This document shows, one piece after another, positions 10,726 to 19,223 of a stretch of DNA of 64,000 bases (positions within the stretch are counted from its first letter, which is position 1; every line of letters starts with the position of its first letter). Below the pieces are notes generated by a model that was given only the letters and a program-made list of their open reading frames with translations, ran no database searches and was not told where the DNA came from. The translations under genes were made by a program, and so were the position numbers. Source of the stretch: Aliiroseovarius sediminilitoris (GTDB taxonomy: Bacteria; Pseudomonadota; Alphaproteobacteria; Rhodobacterales; Rhodobacteraceae). The stretch lies in assembly GCF_900109955.1 (NCBI RefSeq), contig NZ_FOJB01000001.1, forward strand, positions 2,976,001 through 3,040,000. Direction: 5' to 3'.

Positions 10726-11499
10726 TCAGACCTCTGCCCGCGGGCGACGACTGAATGTCACGTCGCGCAGGATCACCTGGCTCATCTCGGGATTCTCGAA
10801 CACCAGATCAACCCACATGCGGTCGACCCGTTTCTCGTTCAGATTGGTATAGGCAAGATCGAATTCCACAATGGCCTCGGTTTCATCAGTCGGCAGGGCG
10901 CGGACAATCTGTTCGGTGTTCGGCCCGTGCTGAACGTTCAGACGCGCGAAAACCTCCAACGGTTTTTCCATCTCGATCAGTGTCATCAGACGCACAAGGT
11001 GATTGCGTTTCAACCCCTCGACAGCGGTTTTCGGAAGCTCGACCACGAGCGACAGAAACGATCCGTCAAACCCGAAGACATCCATCCTCAGACCGAACGG
11101 CGCAAGGTCACTTTCACGCGTATTTCGGACCTGCCGGACCGTCAGCTCCGAAACCCGGCAATCGTGAAACACCGTTGCTTCACTGCCGAAGTTCGTCTTG
11201 CTTTCTACGGCGGATTGCCCCGGCGGTGAAAGTGGGCCACGCCACAGTTCCGGACGATATGCCCAATCACTGTGCAATGGTTTTTGAATGGCGTCCGAAC
11301 CGATCAAAGGTAAAGTCAGCCGCCCATCTGCCACATGCAACACGCGATCCAGCGCTTCGCGCAGCGCGCGCGCATGTGTGCGAACACCGCGCAGCGCCGC
11401 AAGATCAAGAGTGTCAGCCTGTCGCAGAACAGATTGCCAGCGCAGCAAAGACCGGCGCTGAAGCCAATGATCAAGGATTCCGTTCACACGTCGCGCCAT
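10726..11499 (-). CDS. Conserved hypothetical protein (DUF6478-like)
   Basis: The 257-residue protein starts with a basic helical region (residues 1-55, several Arg-Leu repeats). A large beta-sheet domain follows, with the tryptophan-rich patch HSDWAYRPELWRGP near residue 97 and an SKTNFGSEATVFHDC segment. It resembles a Rhodobacterales protein of unknown function catalogued as DUF6478, though I cannot confirm this by a search. There is no signal peptide or membrane segment. It is the first gene of the 11499-9844 operon, with a 13-base gap to the next gene. Confidence 0.75.
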   Translation of the reverse strand: MARRVNGILDHWLQRRSLLRWQSVLRQADTLDLAALRGVRTHARALREALDRVLHVADGRLTLPLIGSDAIQKPLHSDWAYRPELWRGPLSPPGQSAVESKTNFGSEATVFHDCRVSELTVRQVRNTRESDLAPFGLRMDVFGFDGSFLSLVVELPKTAVEGLKRNHLVRLMTLIEMEKPLEVFARLNVQHGPNTEQIVRALPTDETEAIVEFDLAYTNLNEKRVDRMWVDLVFENPEMSQVILRDVTFSRRPRAEV

Positions 11500-11563
11500 A
11501 TTGTGGTGTCGCCCTGCTAAGATTCGTCCGCCTGCCCGCAGTCATTCTTAGAACAGAATAGGG

Positions 11564-12325
11564 TCAGTTGCGCAAACCACCTAGCCAACCTTTCACGCCG
11601 CCAGCGCCATTGGAGCGCTTGTTTGCCTTGCGAATCCGGGCGACAAATTCTCGCAGCAGCTCATACCCTTTTCCCGGTCCGAGCGGCTGATCCGCGAATG
11701 CGGTGGCGCTGGCCGTGACAAGTCGCCCGTTCACCTCAAGAAACGCCCGCCATGTGGTGTTCGACAGGGCCGGGGGCAGACCGTCCGACGTATCCCTGAC
11801 CCGGACATAAAGCACACCAGACGCCGACTTCACGTCCAGCAAAGTGACAGTCTCCGACTTTCCCACCCGGCTGAGCGCCGCGCGACCAGCATCGCTTTGC
11901 ACAAAGCCGCGCGCCTCGCGCAGTCGGGCCTCCGGTTCATCTGGCAATGCGGAGGCTTGAATGGGCATCGGAAGGACAGTGGCGGTCAGGAATGCAGGCT
12001 TTCCGGGCTTGGGGTCTGCTGGGTTTTTGGTCAAGGCCGCACACGCTCCGATCGGTAGGAACGCGCCTGCTTCTGTGTCCTGATGCGCCGATGTGTCGAT
12101 ACAGAATCCTTTGGGGGCGGCAATCGTCACTGCCCCGCCCATGACGGCCTTGCTCCGAACCAGATCCTCTCGCGGCGTCGCTCGCTCTGCCGAGAAAATG
12201 GGGCTTTCCGACAAGTTGGGTCCAGTTTCCCCCCCACCAAGGCAGCCGGTCAGACCCAAGAACATACTCAGCGCCAGACCGACGCGCCACGCAGCGGTTC
12301 CGCAGCTCATGGATTTTTCAACCAT
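11564..12325 (-). CDS. Predicted lipoprotein of unknown function
   Basis: I start at 12325 because it follows GGGGGAAG and opens a good lipoprotein signal: a basic n-region, a hydrophobic stretch and the lipobox LTGC, with C28 as the lipidated residue. The mature part of about 225 residues begins with a glycine-rich linker. It has an internal ICIDTS-like conserved cysteine region (GFCIDTSAHQD) and ends in a positively charged tail. No catalytic motif was recognised. It should be anchored to the inner leaflet of the outer membrane or to the inner membrane. It lies 65 bases upstream of the DUF6478-like gene. Confidence 0.8.
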   Translation of the reverse strand: MVEKSMSCGTAAWRVGLALSMFLGLTGCLGGGETGPNLSESPIFSAERATPREDLVRSKAVMGGAVTIAAPKGFCIDTSAHQDTEAGAFLPIGACAALTKNPADPKPGKPAFLTATVLPMPIQASALPDEPEARLREARGFVQSDAGRAALSRVGKSETVTLLDVKSASGVLYVRVRDTSDGLPPALSNTTWRAFLEVNGRLVTASATAFADQPLGPGKGYELLREFVARIRKANKRSNGAGGVKGWLGGLRN

Positions 12326-12461
12326 TACTTCCCCCCACCCGAGGCAACACAATCCGGGCATCACATCAACGTGCACAAATTTCCACCAACTTTTCCCGGT
12401 TGTCCATCCATCAGATCGCCCTCATCATAGGGTAAATGAGTTTACATCGTCAGGTATCCAT

Positions 12462-13409
12462 GTGTCCGTTTCCCCCTTTTCCGACAGTCTTTTGATCGCC
12501 AAAGCGTTCTGGTCTCCGGCTTTCCCCCACATTCAATTGTGGCGAACGATCATTGGCATCATCATCATTCATGCGGTGTTTTTTGCCGTGACCTTTGCAA
12601 TTTTCATCGTTGGAGCCAATCTGCTTGGCACCGATCCCGGCAGTATGCTCGGTGCCTCGACCCCTGCCGAGGCAGCGGTGTTTTTCCTGACTTTCCTGGG
12701 GTATCATCTGGGGCTATGGGTGACAGTCAGGCTGCTGCACAAACGCGGATACCGTAGTTTGTTTGGACCCGCCCTTCGCGTAAATTGGCTCCATTTCAGA
12801 CGCGGACTGTTGATCGCCATCGGGATCAGCATCGCGGCGATCCTGGTGCAACTGCTTCAACCCTTGTTCCTGTCACCTGCACAGGAAACCTCAGCCCAAC
12901 AATCCATTCCATTTGTGAATTGGGCGCTGTTGGTTGTGCCCGCGCTGATATTGGTGCTGATGCAAATCTTCGCCGAGGAACTGGTGTTTCGGGGTTATGT
13001 CCTTCAACAACTCCGCGCGCGATTTCGGTCGATCTGGATATGTGCAATCTTGCCTTCGCTTGCGTTTGGGGTGCTGCATTATGACCCCGCCACCTATGGC
13101 ATCAACAGCATATTCTACGTCACGCACACAGCGACTATCGGTATCCTGCTGGCCGTCGTCACACTGCGCACGGGAAATATCGGTGCTGCTGCCGGTTTGC
13201 ACTTCGGCAACAACGCCATGCTGATCTTTTCCGGCACCAAGGGCACGCTGGATGGCTTTTCGCTTTTCCTGACCGAAATGGACCTGACCAGTGCACAAAT
13301 GACATGGTCCATACTGTCTCAGACTACGGTGGTTGTCGCCGCCTTTGCCCTGTGGTGGTGGATGACCCAGCGCAACCAGCCAATTGCAAATGCCGAACAG
13401 GCGGACTAG
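12462..13409 (+). CDS. CPBP family intramembrane glutamic endopeptidase
   Basis: The protein has about eight membrane helices and the CPBP (Rce1/CAAX-protease-like) motifs: EELVFRG near residue 172 with the glutamate pair and arginine, a histidine in GVLHYDP near 206, and a further His-Asn pair in GLHFGNNAML near 246. I chose the GTG at 12462 because it is the last plausible start before the first hydrophobic helix; the sequence before it reads antisense to the lipoprotein gene. Substrates of bacterial CPBP proteases are mostly unknown. The gene is 30 bases upstream of accD. Confidence 0.85.
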   Translation: MSVSPFSDSLLIAKAFWSPAFPHIQLWRTIIGIIIIHAVFFAVTFAIFIVGANLLGTDPGSMLGASTPAEAAVFFLTFLGYHLGLWVTVRLLHKRGYRSLFGPALRVNWLHFRRGLLIAIGISIAAILVQLLQPLFLSPAQETSAQQSIPFVNWALLVVPALILVLMQIFAEELVFRGYVLQQLRARFRSIWICAILPSLAFGVLHYDPATYGINSIFYVTHTATIGILLAVVTLRTGNIGAAAGLHFGNNAMLIFSGTKGTLDGFSLFLTEMDLTSAQMTWSILSQTTVVVAAFALWWWMTQRNQPIANAEQAD

Positions 13410-13439
13410 TTAAAACCAAACGACCAAGGAAGACAGGCG

Positions 13440-14417
13440 ATGAACTGGATCTCGAATTACGTCCGCCCCCGCATCAACTCGCTTTTTTCGCGCCGCGAAG
13501 TGCCTGAGAATTTGTGGACCAAATGCTCAGAATGCGGAACGATGCTGTTTCACCGCGAATTTACCGAGAATCTGAACGTATGCACCAGTTGCGATCATCA
13601 CATGGGCATCACGCCCCGTGAACGGTTCACCGCACTGTTTGACGGTGGCGTCTTTACCGAGGTCAACGTCCCGGCCCCCGTCGACGACCCATTGCATTTC
13701 AAAGACCAGAAGAAATACCCGGAACGCATGAAGACCGCCCGCAAGGATACCGGCGAACGTGAGGCGATGCTGGTTGCTGAAGGCGAAATTGGCCGCACCC
13801 CGATCGTGGCCGCGGCACAGGACTTCAGCTTCATGGGCGGGTCGATGGGCATGTATGTGGGTAATGCCATCATTGCCGCCGCTGAACGCGCCGTCACTGC
13901 CAAGCGTCCGCTTGTCCTGTTTTCCGCCGCCGGTGGTGCGCGGATGCAGGAAGGTATTCTGAGCTTGATGCAAATGCCGCGCACAACGGTTGCGGTGCAG
14001 ATGCTGAAGGAAGCCGGACTGCCTTATATCGTGGTCTTGACCCACCCCACCACCGGCGGTGTGACCGCATCCTATGCGATGCTGGGAGACGTACACATTG
14101 CTGAACCCAATGCGCTGATCTGCTTTGCCGGTCCGCGTGTCATTGAACAGACGATCCGCGAGAAACTGCCGGACGGATTCCAACGGGCCGAATACTTGCT
14201 TGATCATGGGATGCTGGACCGTGTGACCCACCGCAAGGACATGAAAGACGAACTCGTCACCATCCTGCGTATGCTGACGGGCAAAGGCCCGGCAGTGAAA
14301 GGCGATCTGCCAAAACCAGAAGACGTTGCAGCGCCGAAAGTCGACGCCAAGACCGCACCCGCCGAACCGAAAGTCGAACCGAAAGTCGAGGCGGAAACGA
14401 AGGCGAAGAAAGCGTGA
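13440..14417 (+). CDS. accD: Acetyl-CoA carboxylase carboxyltransferase subunit beta
   Basis: AccD forms, with AccA, the carboxyltransferase that moves CO2 from biotin-BCCP to acetyl-CoA to make malonyl-CoA for fatty-acid synthesis. The N-terminal zinc ribbon is intact (C29, C32, C48, C51), followed by the crotonase-like core with SMGMYVGNA and the GGARMQEG motif. After residue 290 the protein continues into a low-complexity Lys/Glu/Pro/Ala tail with a repeated PKVE/PKVD unit, which is longer than needed for the fold. accA lies far away at 38293. The folC start overlaps the accD stop. Confidence 0.96.
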   Translation: MNWISNYVRPRINSLFSRREVPENLWTKCSECGTMLFHREFTENLNVCTSCDHHMGITPRERFTALFDGGVFTEVNVPAPVDDPLHFKDQKKYPERMKTARKDTGEREAMLVAEGEIGRTPIVAAAQDFSFMGGSMGMYVGNAIIAAAERAVTAKRPLVLFSAAGGARMQEGILSLMQMPRTTVAVQMLKEAGLPYIVVLTHPTTGGVTASYAMLGDVHIAEPNALICFAGPRVIEQTIREKLPDGFQRAEYLLDHGMLDRVTHRKDMKDELVTILRMLTGKGPAVKGDLPKPEDVAAPKVDAKTAPAEPKVEPKVEAETKAKKA

Positions 14418-15688
14418 GCGAAAGCGGTTCGGACATCATCCTTGATCGGATGATGTCCCTTCACCCAAAGATCATTGATCTGACGCTGGACCGAGTCTGG
14501 CGTCTTTTGCATGCGGTCGACAATCCTCAGGACAGACTGCCACCGGTCATCCATCTGGCGGGCACCAATGGCAAAGGCTCGACCCTTGCGATGCTGCGCG
14601 CCGGGCTGGAAGGTGCCGGAAAACGGGTCCATGCCTATACCTCGCCGCATTTGGCGCGCTTCCATGAACGTATCCGGTTGGCGGGCGACCTGATCAGTGA
14701 AGATGCCCTGACTGAAGTGCTGGACCGTGCCTATGCGGCCAATGGCGGCGACACCATCACCTATTTCGAGATCACGACTGTGGCAGCTCTGATGGCCTTT
14801 GTCGAAACGCCTGCCGACTATACACTACTGGAGACCGGTCTGGGCGGGCGGCTTGATGCCACCAATGTTGTGTCGAAGCCTGAATTGACAATTATCACCC
14901 CCATCTCGATCGACCACACACAGTTTCTGGGTGACACGCTTTCCGCCATCGCAGGGGAAAAGGCGGGTATTCTGAAGCGTGGGGTGCCGTGCATCGTTGG
15001 ACCACAGCCCGAAGAAGCCCTTGAGGTGATCGAGGCGCGCGCCGCCCGGCTGGGTTGCGCGTTGTTGGCGCAGGGACAGCACTGGCATATGGGTCAAGAA
15101 CGCGGGCGGTTCATCTTTCAGGACGAAACCGGGTTGCTGGACCTGCCGATGCCCGCCCTGATCGGCCCCCATCAGTTGGAAAACGCAGGCGCCGCCATCG
15201 CCGCCCTGCGCCAGTTGGGATACGACGATACGGCATGCGAAGCGGCGATGCGCGATGTGACCTGGCCTGCCAGAATGCAACGCTTGCGCCACGGCCCGCT
15301 TGTCGATGCTGCCGGGGACACCGAGCTTTGGTTGGACGGCGGCCACAACCCTGCTGCGGGTGATACGCTGGCCAAGGTGCTGGCAGACCTGCCCGACCGA
15401 CCGACCCATCTGATCTGCGGAATGTTGAACACCAAGGACATCGCAGGCTATCTGCGCCCGTTGGCACGTGTGGCGGACAGCCTGACGGCAGTGTCCATTC
15501 CCGGCGAAGCAAATACGCTGACCGCCGATGTCACGGCCCGCGAAGCCCGAAATGTGGGGCTTGATGCGTCAGAGGCGGCGTCCGTGCTGGACGCCATTGT
15601 CGCGATCAGAAAGACTGACCCGGACAGTCGCATCTTGATCTGCGGTTCACTGTATCTGGCCGGGTCGGTTCTGAAAATGAACGGCTAG
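14414..15688 (+). CDS. folC: Bifunctional folylpolyglutamate synthase/dihydrofolate synthase
   Basis: The 424-residue enzyme attaches L-glutamate to dihydropteroate and then further glutamates to folates, using ATP. The Mur-ligase P-loop [10 protein letters not shown] lies near residue 50, followed by [24 protein letters not shown] and the C-terminal domain motif [10 protein letters not shown]. The start is GTG and overlaps the accD stop by 4 bases, implying translational coupling. The accD-folC order is common in alphaproteobacteria. Confidence 0.95.
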   Translation: MSESGSDIILDRMMSLHPKIIDLTLDRVWRLLHAVDNPQDRLPPVIHLAGTNGKGSTLAMLRAGLEGAGKRVHAYTSPHLARFHERIRLAGDLISEDALTEVLDRAYAANGGDTITYFEITTVAALMAFVETPADYTLLETGLGGRLDATNVVSKPELTIITPISIDHTQFLGDTLSAIAGEKAGILKRGVPCIVGPQPEEALEVIEARAARLGCALLAQGQHWHMGQERGRFIFQDETGLLDLPMPALIGPHQLENAGAAIAALRQLGYDDTACEAAMRDVTWPARMQRLRHGPLVDAAGDTELWLDGGHNPAAGDTLAKVLADLPDRPTHLICGMLNTKDIAGYLRPLARVADSLTAVSIPGEANTLTADVTAREARNVGLDASEAASVLDAIVAIRKTDPDSRILICGSLYLAGSVLKMNG

Positions 15689-15844
15689 GCCATTCCACCC
15701 CCAAGAATATGCACAAAAGATTGCCGTGATCACAAATTATTTTTCCGCAATGTGCTTCATTGGGATTCACTTCATCCATCAACCCCCCGAAAAGAATCAC
15801 TTTTTCCGGGTTTGGCGAATCGGAATATGATTCGACACAATATG

Positions 15845-15874
15845 TTGACAAAATAAGCAGTTAGCCACTACTAA
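15845..15874 (+). promoter_or_regulatory. Candidate sigma-70 promoter upstream of a 37-codon ORF
   Basis: A perfect -35 box TTGACA (15845-15850) is followed after 18 bases by TACTAA (15869-15874), in an AT-rich context. It reads toward the small ORF at 15945 and not toward any large gene: the next gene on this strand is 1.4 kb away and zapE runs the other way. That makes it a candidate for a small transcript. Confidence 0.4.
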
Positions 15875-15944
15875 TAGGTATTCTTCAGGTAAAGTTCACA
15901 ATAAGTGAACGGCTTGTCGAGCAGTACTTTGACCAGGGGGTCTT

Positions 15945-16058
15945 ATGTTTCGGTTGTCACGGAAAGGCGTAAATCGGTTTGTGATCACAAGCTTGGCCGT
16001 GACTGAAGCAAAGACCACCCTTTCCACTCCCGCTTCCGGCACAGGTTCACCACATTAG
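15945..16058 (+). CDS. Possible 37-residue small protein
   Basis: An ATG preceded by CAGGGGG (5 bases upstream) opens 37 codons ending in TAG. The product starts basic (MFRLSRKGVNR), has one short moderately hydrophobic stretch (FVITSLAV) and ends Thr/Ser/Pro-rich. It lies about 70 bases after a credible promoter in an otherwise empty spacer. It could equally be the decayed front end of a longer gene or just the start of an untranslated RNA. No family is recognised. Confidence 0.25.
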   Translation: MFRLSRKGVNRFVITSLAVTEAKTTLSTPASGTGSPH

Positions 16059-16158
16059 GCTCGTTTTTCGGCGCCCGAATGTGTTGTCCCTGAACGCGGG
16101 TGGCTAAGTTCGGGTTTTGGTCGCGATGCGCTAAGTTAGGCGGGCAGGACAAGACCTT

Positions 16159-16179
16159 GGGGTCGCCAATGGCGGCCCC
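16159..16179 (-). terminator. Hairpin after zapE
   Basis: A compact inverted repeat GGGGxCGCC-aat-GGCGxCCCC lies 3 bases beyond the zapE stop. No T-run follows on the zapE strand, so it may stabilise the 3' end or assist Rho-dependent termination rather than act as a classic intrinsic terminator. Confidence 0.35.
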
Positions 16180-16182
16180 GTT

Positions 16183-17265
16183 TCATTCGCTGCCCCAATC
16201 TTTGTCCTGCATTTCGCGCAAACGGCTGGCCGTGCGCTCAAACTCGAACGATCCTTCGCCTTCGACATACAACATCTCTGGCTGGGCGGCGGCAGAGGCG
16301 ATCAGCCGGACATTCGCCTCATACAGCGCGTCGATCAGCGTCACGAAGCGCTTCGCCTCGTTGAAATTCGACCTGCTAAGGCGCGGGATATTTTCCAGCA
16401 CCAACAGTTTTATATTTCGAGCGATGGTCAGATAATCACCCGGCCCCAACATCGCCCCGCACAGGTCGTGGAAACCAGCCCGCGCCGCGCCATTGCGATA
16501 AGCCGGCAGAACCACGTCCCGCCCTTTCACGGTCAGGATTAGCGGCGCGGCCTCGCCACCCGTCAGATCACGCCAGATCGCATCAATGGCCTTGCGCGCG
16601 TCAATGCTTGCCGGGGTGAAATAGACCTGCTCGCCTGCCAGACGGTCCTGACGGTAGTCATTTGGACTGACCAGTTCATGCACCACCATCTGCTCTTTGA
16701 TCAGTTCGATGAAGGGCAGGAAAAGTTGTCGGTTCAACCCGTCCTTATACAGGTCATCCGGATGGCGGTTCGATGTTGTCACCACCACGACGCCTGCATC
16801 AAACAGCTTCTCGAATAACCGACCCACCAGCATCGCATCGGTGATGTCTGAGATTTGCATTTCATCAAACGCGAACAGACGCACATCATCCGCAATCTGT
16901 TGGGCCACCGGGCCAAGCGGGTCGTCGACGCCAGACTTGCGCGCAACGGCCATGCCCTCGTGCACCTCTTGCATGAAGGCATGAAAATGGACGCGGCGCT
17001 TGGCGCGGGCATCCAGGCTGTCCACAAACAGATCCATCAACATGGATTTGCCGCGCCCCACACCGCCCCACAGATACAGCCCCTGCGGCACGTCTTCAGG
17101 TTTGGAATGGAACAGCCCACCCAATATCCCGCGCTTGCGCACAGGTGCCGCATCAAGATGAACGCGGATGTCTTCAAGCACCGGCAGGGCCGCCACTTGC
17201 GCCGGGTCTCGGGTGATCTCGCCCTTCCGGGCGAGGGCTTCGTAAATCTCGGTCAGGTTTGCCAT
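16183..17265 (-). CDS. zapE: Cell division protein ZapE (AFG1-like ATPase)
   Basis: The 360-residue AAA-type ATPase has the P-loop WGGVGRGKSMLMD near residue 69 and the Walker B/FDEMQISD segment near 138, both characteristic of the AFG1/ZapE family. Bacterial ZapE is reported to associate with the FtsZ ring during constriction, and mitochondrial AFG1 has a role in protein quality control. I start at ATG 17265 (MANLTEIYEAL), the usual family N-terminus; an in-frame GTG 24 bases upstream is possible, and neither has a good Shine-Dalgarno. In many relatives the gene precedes mdh; here an MFS gene diverges from it. Confidence 0.92.
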   Translation of the reverse strand: MANLTEIYEALARKGEITRDPAQVAALPVLEDIRVHLDAAPVRKRGILGGLFHSKPEDVPQGLYLWGGVGRGKSMLMDLFVDSLDARAKRRVHFHAFMQEVHEGMAVARKSGVDDPLGPVAQQIADDVRLFAFDEMQISDITDAMLVGRLFEKLFDAGVVVVTTSNRHPDDLYKDGLNRQLFLPFIELIKEQMVVHELVSPNDYRQDRLAGEQVYFTPASIDARKAIDAIWRDLTGGEAAPLILTVKGRDVVLPAYRNGAARAGFHDLCGAMLGPGDYLTIARNIKLLVLENIPRLSRSNFNEAKRFVTLIDALYEANVRLIASAAAQPEMLYVEGEGSFEFERTASRLREMQDKDWGSE

Positions 17266-17363
17266 GGCCGAGGAATAAATCGCTTCCACACATAAGGAAA
17301 GGTGAAGTGACAGATCAGAAACGAAGAATTGACCAATCGGTCGACTTCGCGGATTTTGCCTGA

Positions 17364-18605
17364 ATGATTCAAACGCGCGCGCCCCTGATTACACCTGTCC
17401 TGGTAGCCGGTTGCCTGATTATCCTCGTCAGCTTCGCCATCCGCGCGAGTTTCGGGGTGTTTCAGATTCCGATTGCTGCCGAATTCAACTGGCCACGCGC
17501 CGAGTTCTCGCTGGCTATCGCCATTCAGAATCTGGCTTGGGGCATCGGTCAGCCCATCTTTGGTGCGATTGCGGAAAAGATTGGGGATCGCAAAGCGATC
17601 ATCATGGGGGCGCTGATTTATGCGGTCGGTCTGGTGACGTCATCCCAGGCGGTCACTCCCGGCGCCCACCAATTGCTGGAAATCGCCGTCGGCTTCGGGA
17701 TCGCAGGCACAGGTTTTGGCGTGATTCTGGCCGTGGTTGGGCGGGCAGCGAGCGAAGAGAACCGGTCAATGTCGTTGGCAATTGCGACCGCTGCGGGGTC
17801 AGCCGGTCAGGTGTTTGGTGCACCGCTGGCAGAATATCTGCTGGGCTTCATGCCCTGGCAGAATGTGTTCATCGTGTTTGCCGCCGCGATCCTTGCGACA
17901 CTGGCGCTGCTGCCCCTGATGAAGACCCAACCGATGGCCGCCCGTTCCGAGCTTGAGGACAGCATGGGGCAGGTCCTAAACAAGGCGATGCGCGACCCCA
18001 GCTTTTCGCTGATCTTTCTGGGTTTCTTTTCCTGCGGTTATCAACTGGCATTCATCACCGCGCACTTCCCGGCCCTCGTAACCGAGATGAGTGGCGCGAT
18101 TGATCCGTCCGGCACGCTGGCAGCGATCGGCGTCTCGACCACCTCGGCCCTTGGGGCGATCTCGATCTCACTGATCGGGCTGGCCAATATCGCGGGCACG
18201 CTTTTGGCGGGGTATCTGGGCAAGACATACTCAAAAAAATATCTGCTGGCCGGTATCTATGCGGCGCGGACGGTGGTGGCCGGAATGTTCATCCTGATGC
18301 CGATCACACCGACCTCGGTCATCGTCTTTTCAATTGCGATGGGGTCGCTGTGGCTGGCTACGGTGCCGCTGACCTCGGGTCTGGTCGCGCATATCTATGG
18401 GCTGCGCTATATGGGCACGCTTTACGGGATCGTCTTCTTCTCGCACCAGTTGGGCAGCTTTCTGGGCGTCTGGCTGGGCGGGCGGATGTATGACGTGTTT
18501 GGCGACTACACCATGGTGTGGTGGATTGGCGTGGGCGTCGGCGCGTTCTCGGCAATCGTTCACCTGCCGGTGAAAGAGCAGCCGCTGGCCGCGCGCGCCG
18601 CCTAA
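17364..18605 (+). CDS. MFS transporter (OFA/monocarboxylate-like)
   Basis: The 413-residue protein has twelve predicted membrane helices and the MFS loop motif in GAIAEKIGDRKAIIMG between helices 2 and 3. The opening FGVFQIPIAAEFNWPRAEFS resembles the oxalate/formate antiporter and monocarboxylate branch (Phe-x-W-x-R near helix 1). Small organic acids are therefore the likeliest cargo, but the substrate is not determinable. Its stop overlaps by 4 bases the stop of a convergent AsnC/Lrp-type regulator. Confidence 0.88.
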   Translation: MIQTRAPLITPVLVAGCLIILVSFAIRASFGVFQIPIAAEFNWPRAEFSLAIAIQNLAWGIGQPIFGAIAEKIGDRKAIIMGALIYAVGLVTSSQAVTPGAHQLLEIAVGFGIAGTGFGVILAVVGRAASEENRSMSLAIATAAGSAGQVFGAPLAEYLLGFMPWQNVFIVFAAAILATLALLPLMKTQPMAARSELEDSMGQVLNKAMRDPSFSLIFLGFFSCGYQLAFITAHFPALVTEMSGAIDPSGTLAAIGVSTTSALGAISISLIGLANIAGTLLAGYLGKTYSKKYLLAGIYAARTVVAGMFILMPITPTSVIVFSIAMGSLWLATVPLTSGLVAHIYGLRYMGTLYGIVFFSHQLGSFLGVWLGGRMYDVFGDYTMVWWIGVGVGAFSAIVHLPVKEQPLAARAA

Positions 18606-19060
18606 ACCGGCAGCGCCGTGGTCTTGAACACCGTGCGCAAGGCGAACGAGCTTTGCATCCCTTGCACGCCAGGCAGACGAGACAGGTGTTGGCGGTGGAT
18701 GCGGGCAAAATCCTCGGTATCGGCCGCGACAACCTTCAGGATATAATCCGCCGATCCGGCCATCAGATGACATTCCAAAACATCCGGGATCAACGCCACT
18801 TCGCGTTCAAAAGCATCCAGCAATTCATCGGCCTGACCAGACAACGTGATCTCGACAAAAATTGTCGAGGGGCAACCCATCTTGCGCGCGTCCAACAAGG
18901 CGACATAGTCGCGAATATATCCTTCCGCCTCCAGCCGTTGTACACGCCGATGGCATGCCGAAGGGGACAGGTTGATCTTTTCAGACAGGTCCGAATTGGA
19001 CATGCGGCCGGTGCGCTGAAGCACTCTGAGAATACGACGGTCTATGCTGTCCAGTTCCAT
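18602..19060 (-). CDS. Lrp/AsnC family transcriptional regulator, probable ald regulator
   Basis: The 152-residue protein has the AsnC-type helix-turn-helix at the N-terminus (ELDSIDRRILRVLQ, then SPSACHRRVQRLEAEGYI) and a C-terminal RAM ligand-binding domain from about residue 70. It is divergent from alanine dehydrogenase across a 163-base spacer. In other bacteria (for example AldR of rhizobia and mycobacteria) this arrangement marks a local activator of ald that responds to amino acids. I infer the same role here. Confidence 0.9.
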   Translation of the reverse strand: MELDSIDRRILRVLQRTGRMSNSDLSEKINLSPSACHRRVQRLEAEGYIRDYVALLDARKMGCPSTIFVEITLSGQADELLDAFEREVALIPDVLECHLMAGSADYILKVVAADTEDFARIHRQHLSRLPGVQGMQSSFALRTVFKTTALPV

Positions 19061-19223
19061 AATCTCACAAATTTCTTGCGCGTATTGCGCGTTATTCGAT
19101 GTTTTCTTCGACGCTTTCTAACAGCAGCGACTCTTCTTTTCAAAGCAATTGCGTAAGCAACCGAGTAAACTGACACCCTGAGATAAGACATTAACCGACA
19201 ACAGGGAATGAGGAGGAAACCCC

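Larger units (their letters stand above)
15689..16182. other. AT-rich spacer of 494 bases between folC and zapE
   Basis: The first 260 bases are clearly poorer in G+C than the surrounding genes. The ten-base word GTGATCACAA occurs at 15726-15735 and again at 15981-15990, where it is part of the perfect palindrome TTGTGATCACAA (15979-15990). A sigma-70-like promoter (15845-15874), a 37-codon ORF (15945-16058) and a short direct repeat GCTAAGTT with GG after it (about 16103 and 16130) also lie here. No larger gene or RNA family was recognised. Confidence 0.6.

Noticed and set aside
12093-12461. N-terminal extension of the CPBP protease gene
   Set aside because: It is antisense to the lipoprotein gene and its signal peptide; no membrane helix or homology before 12462.
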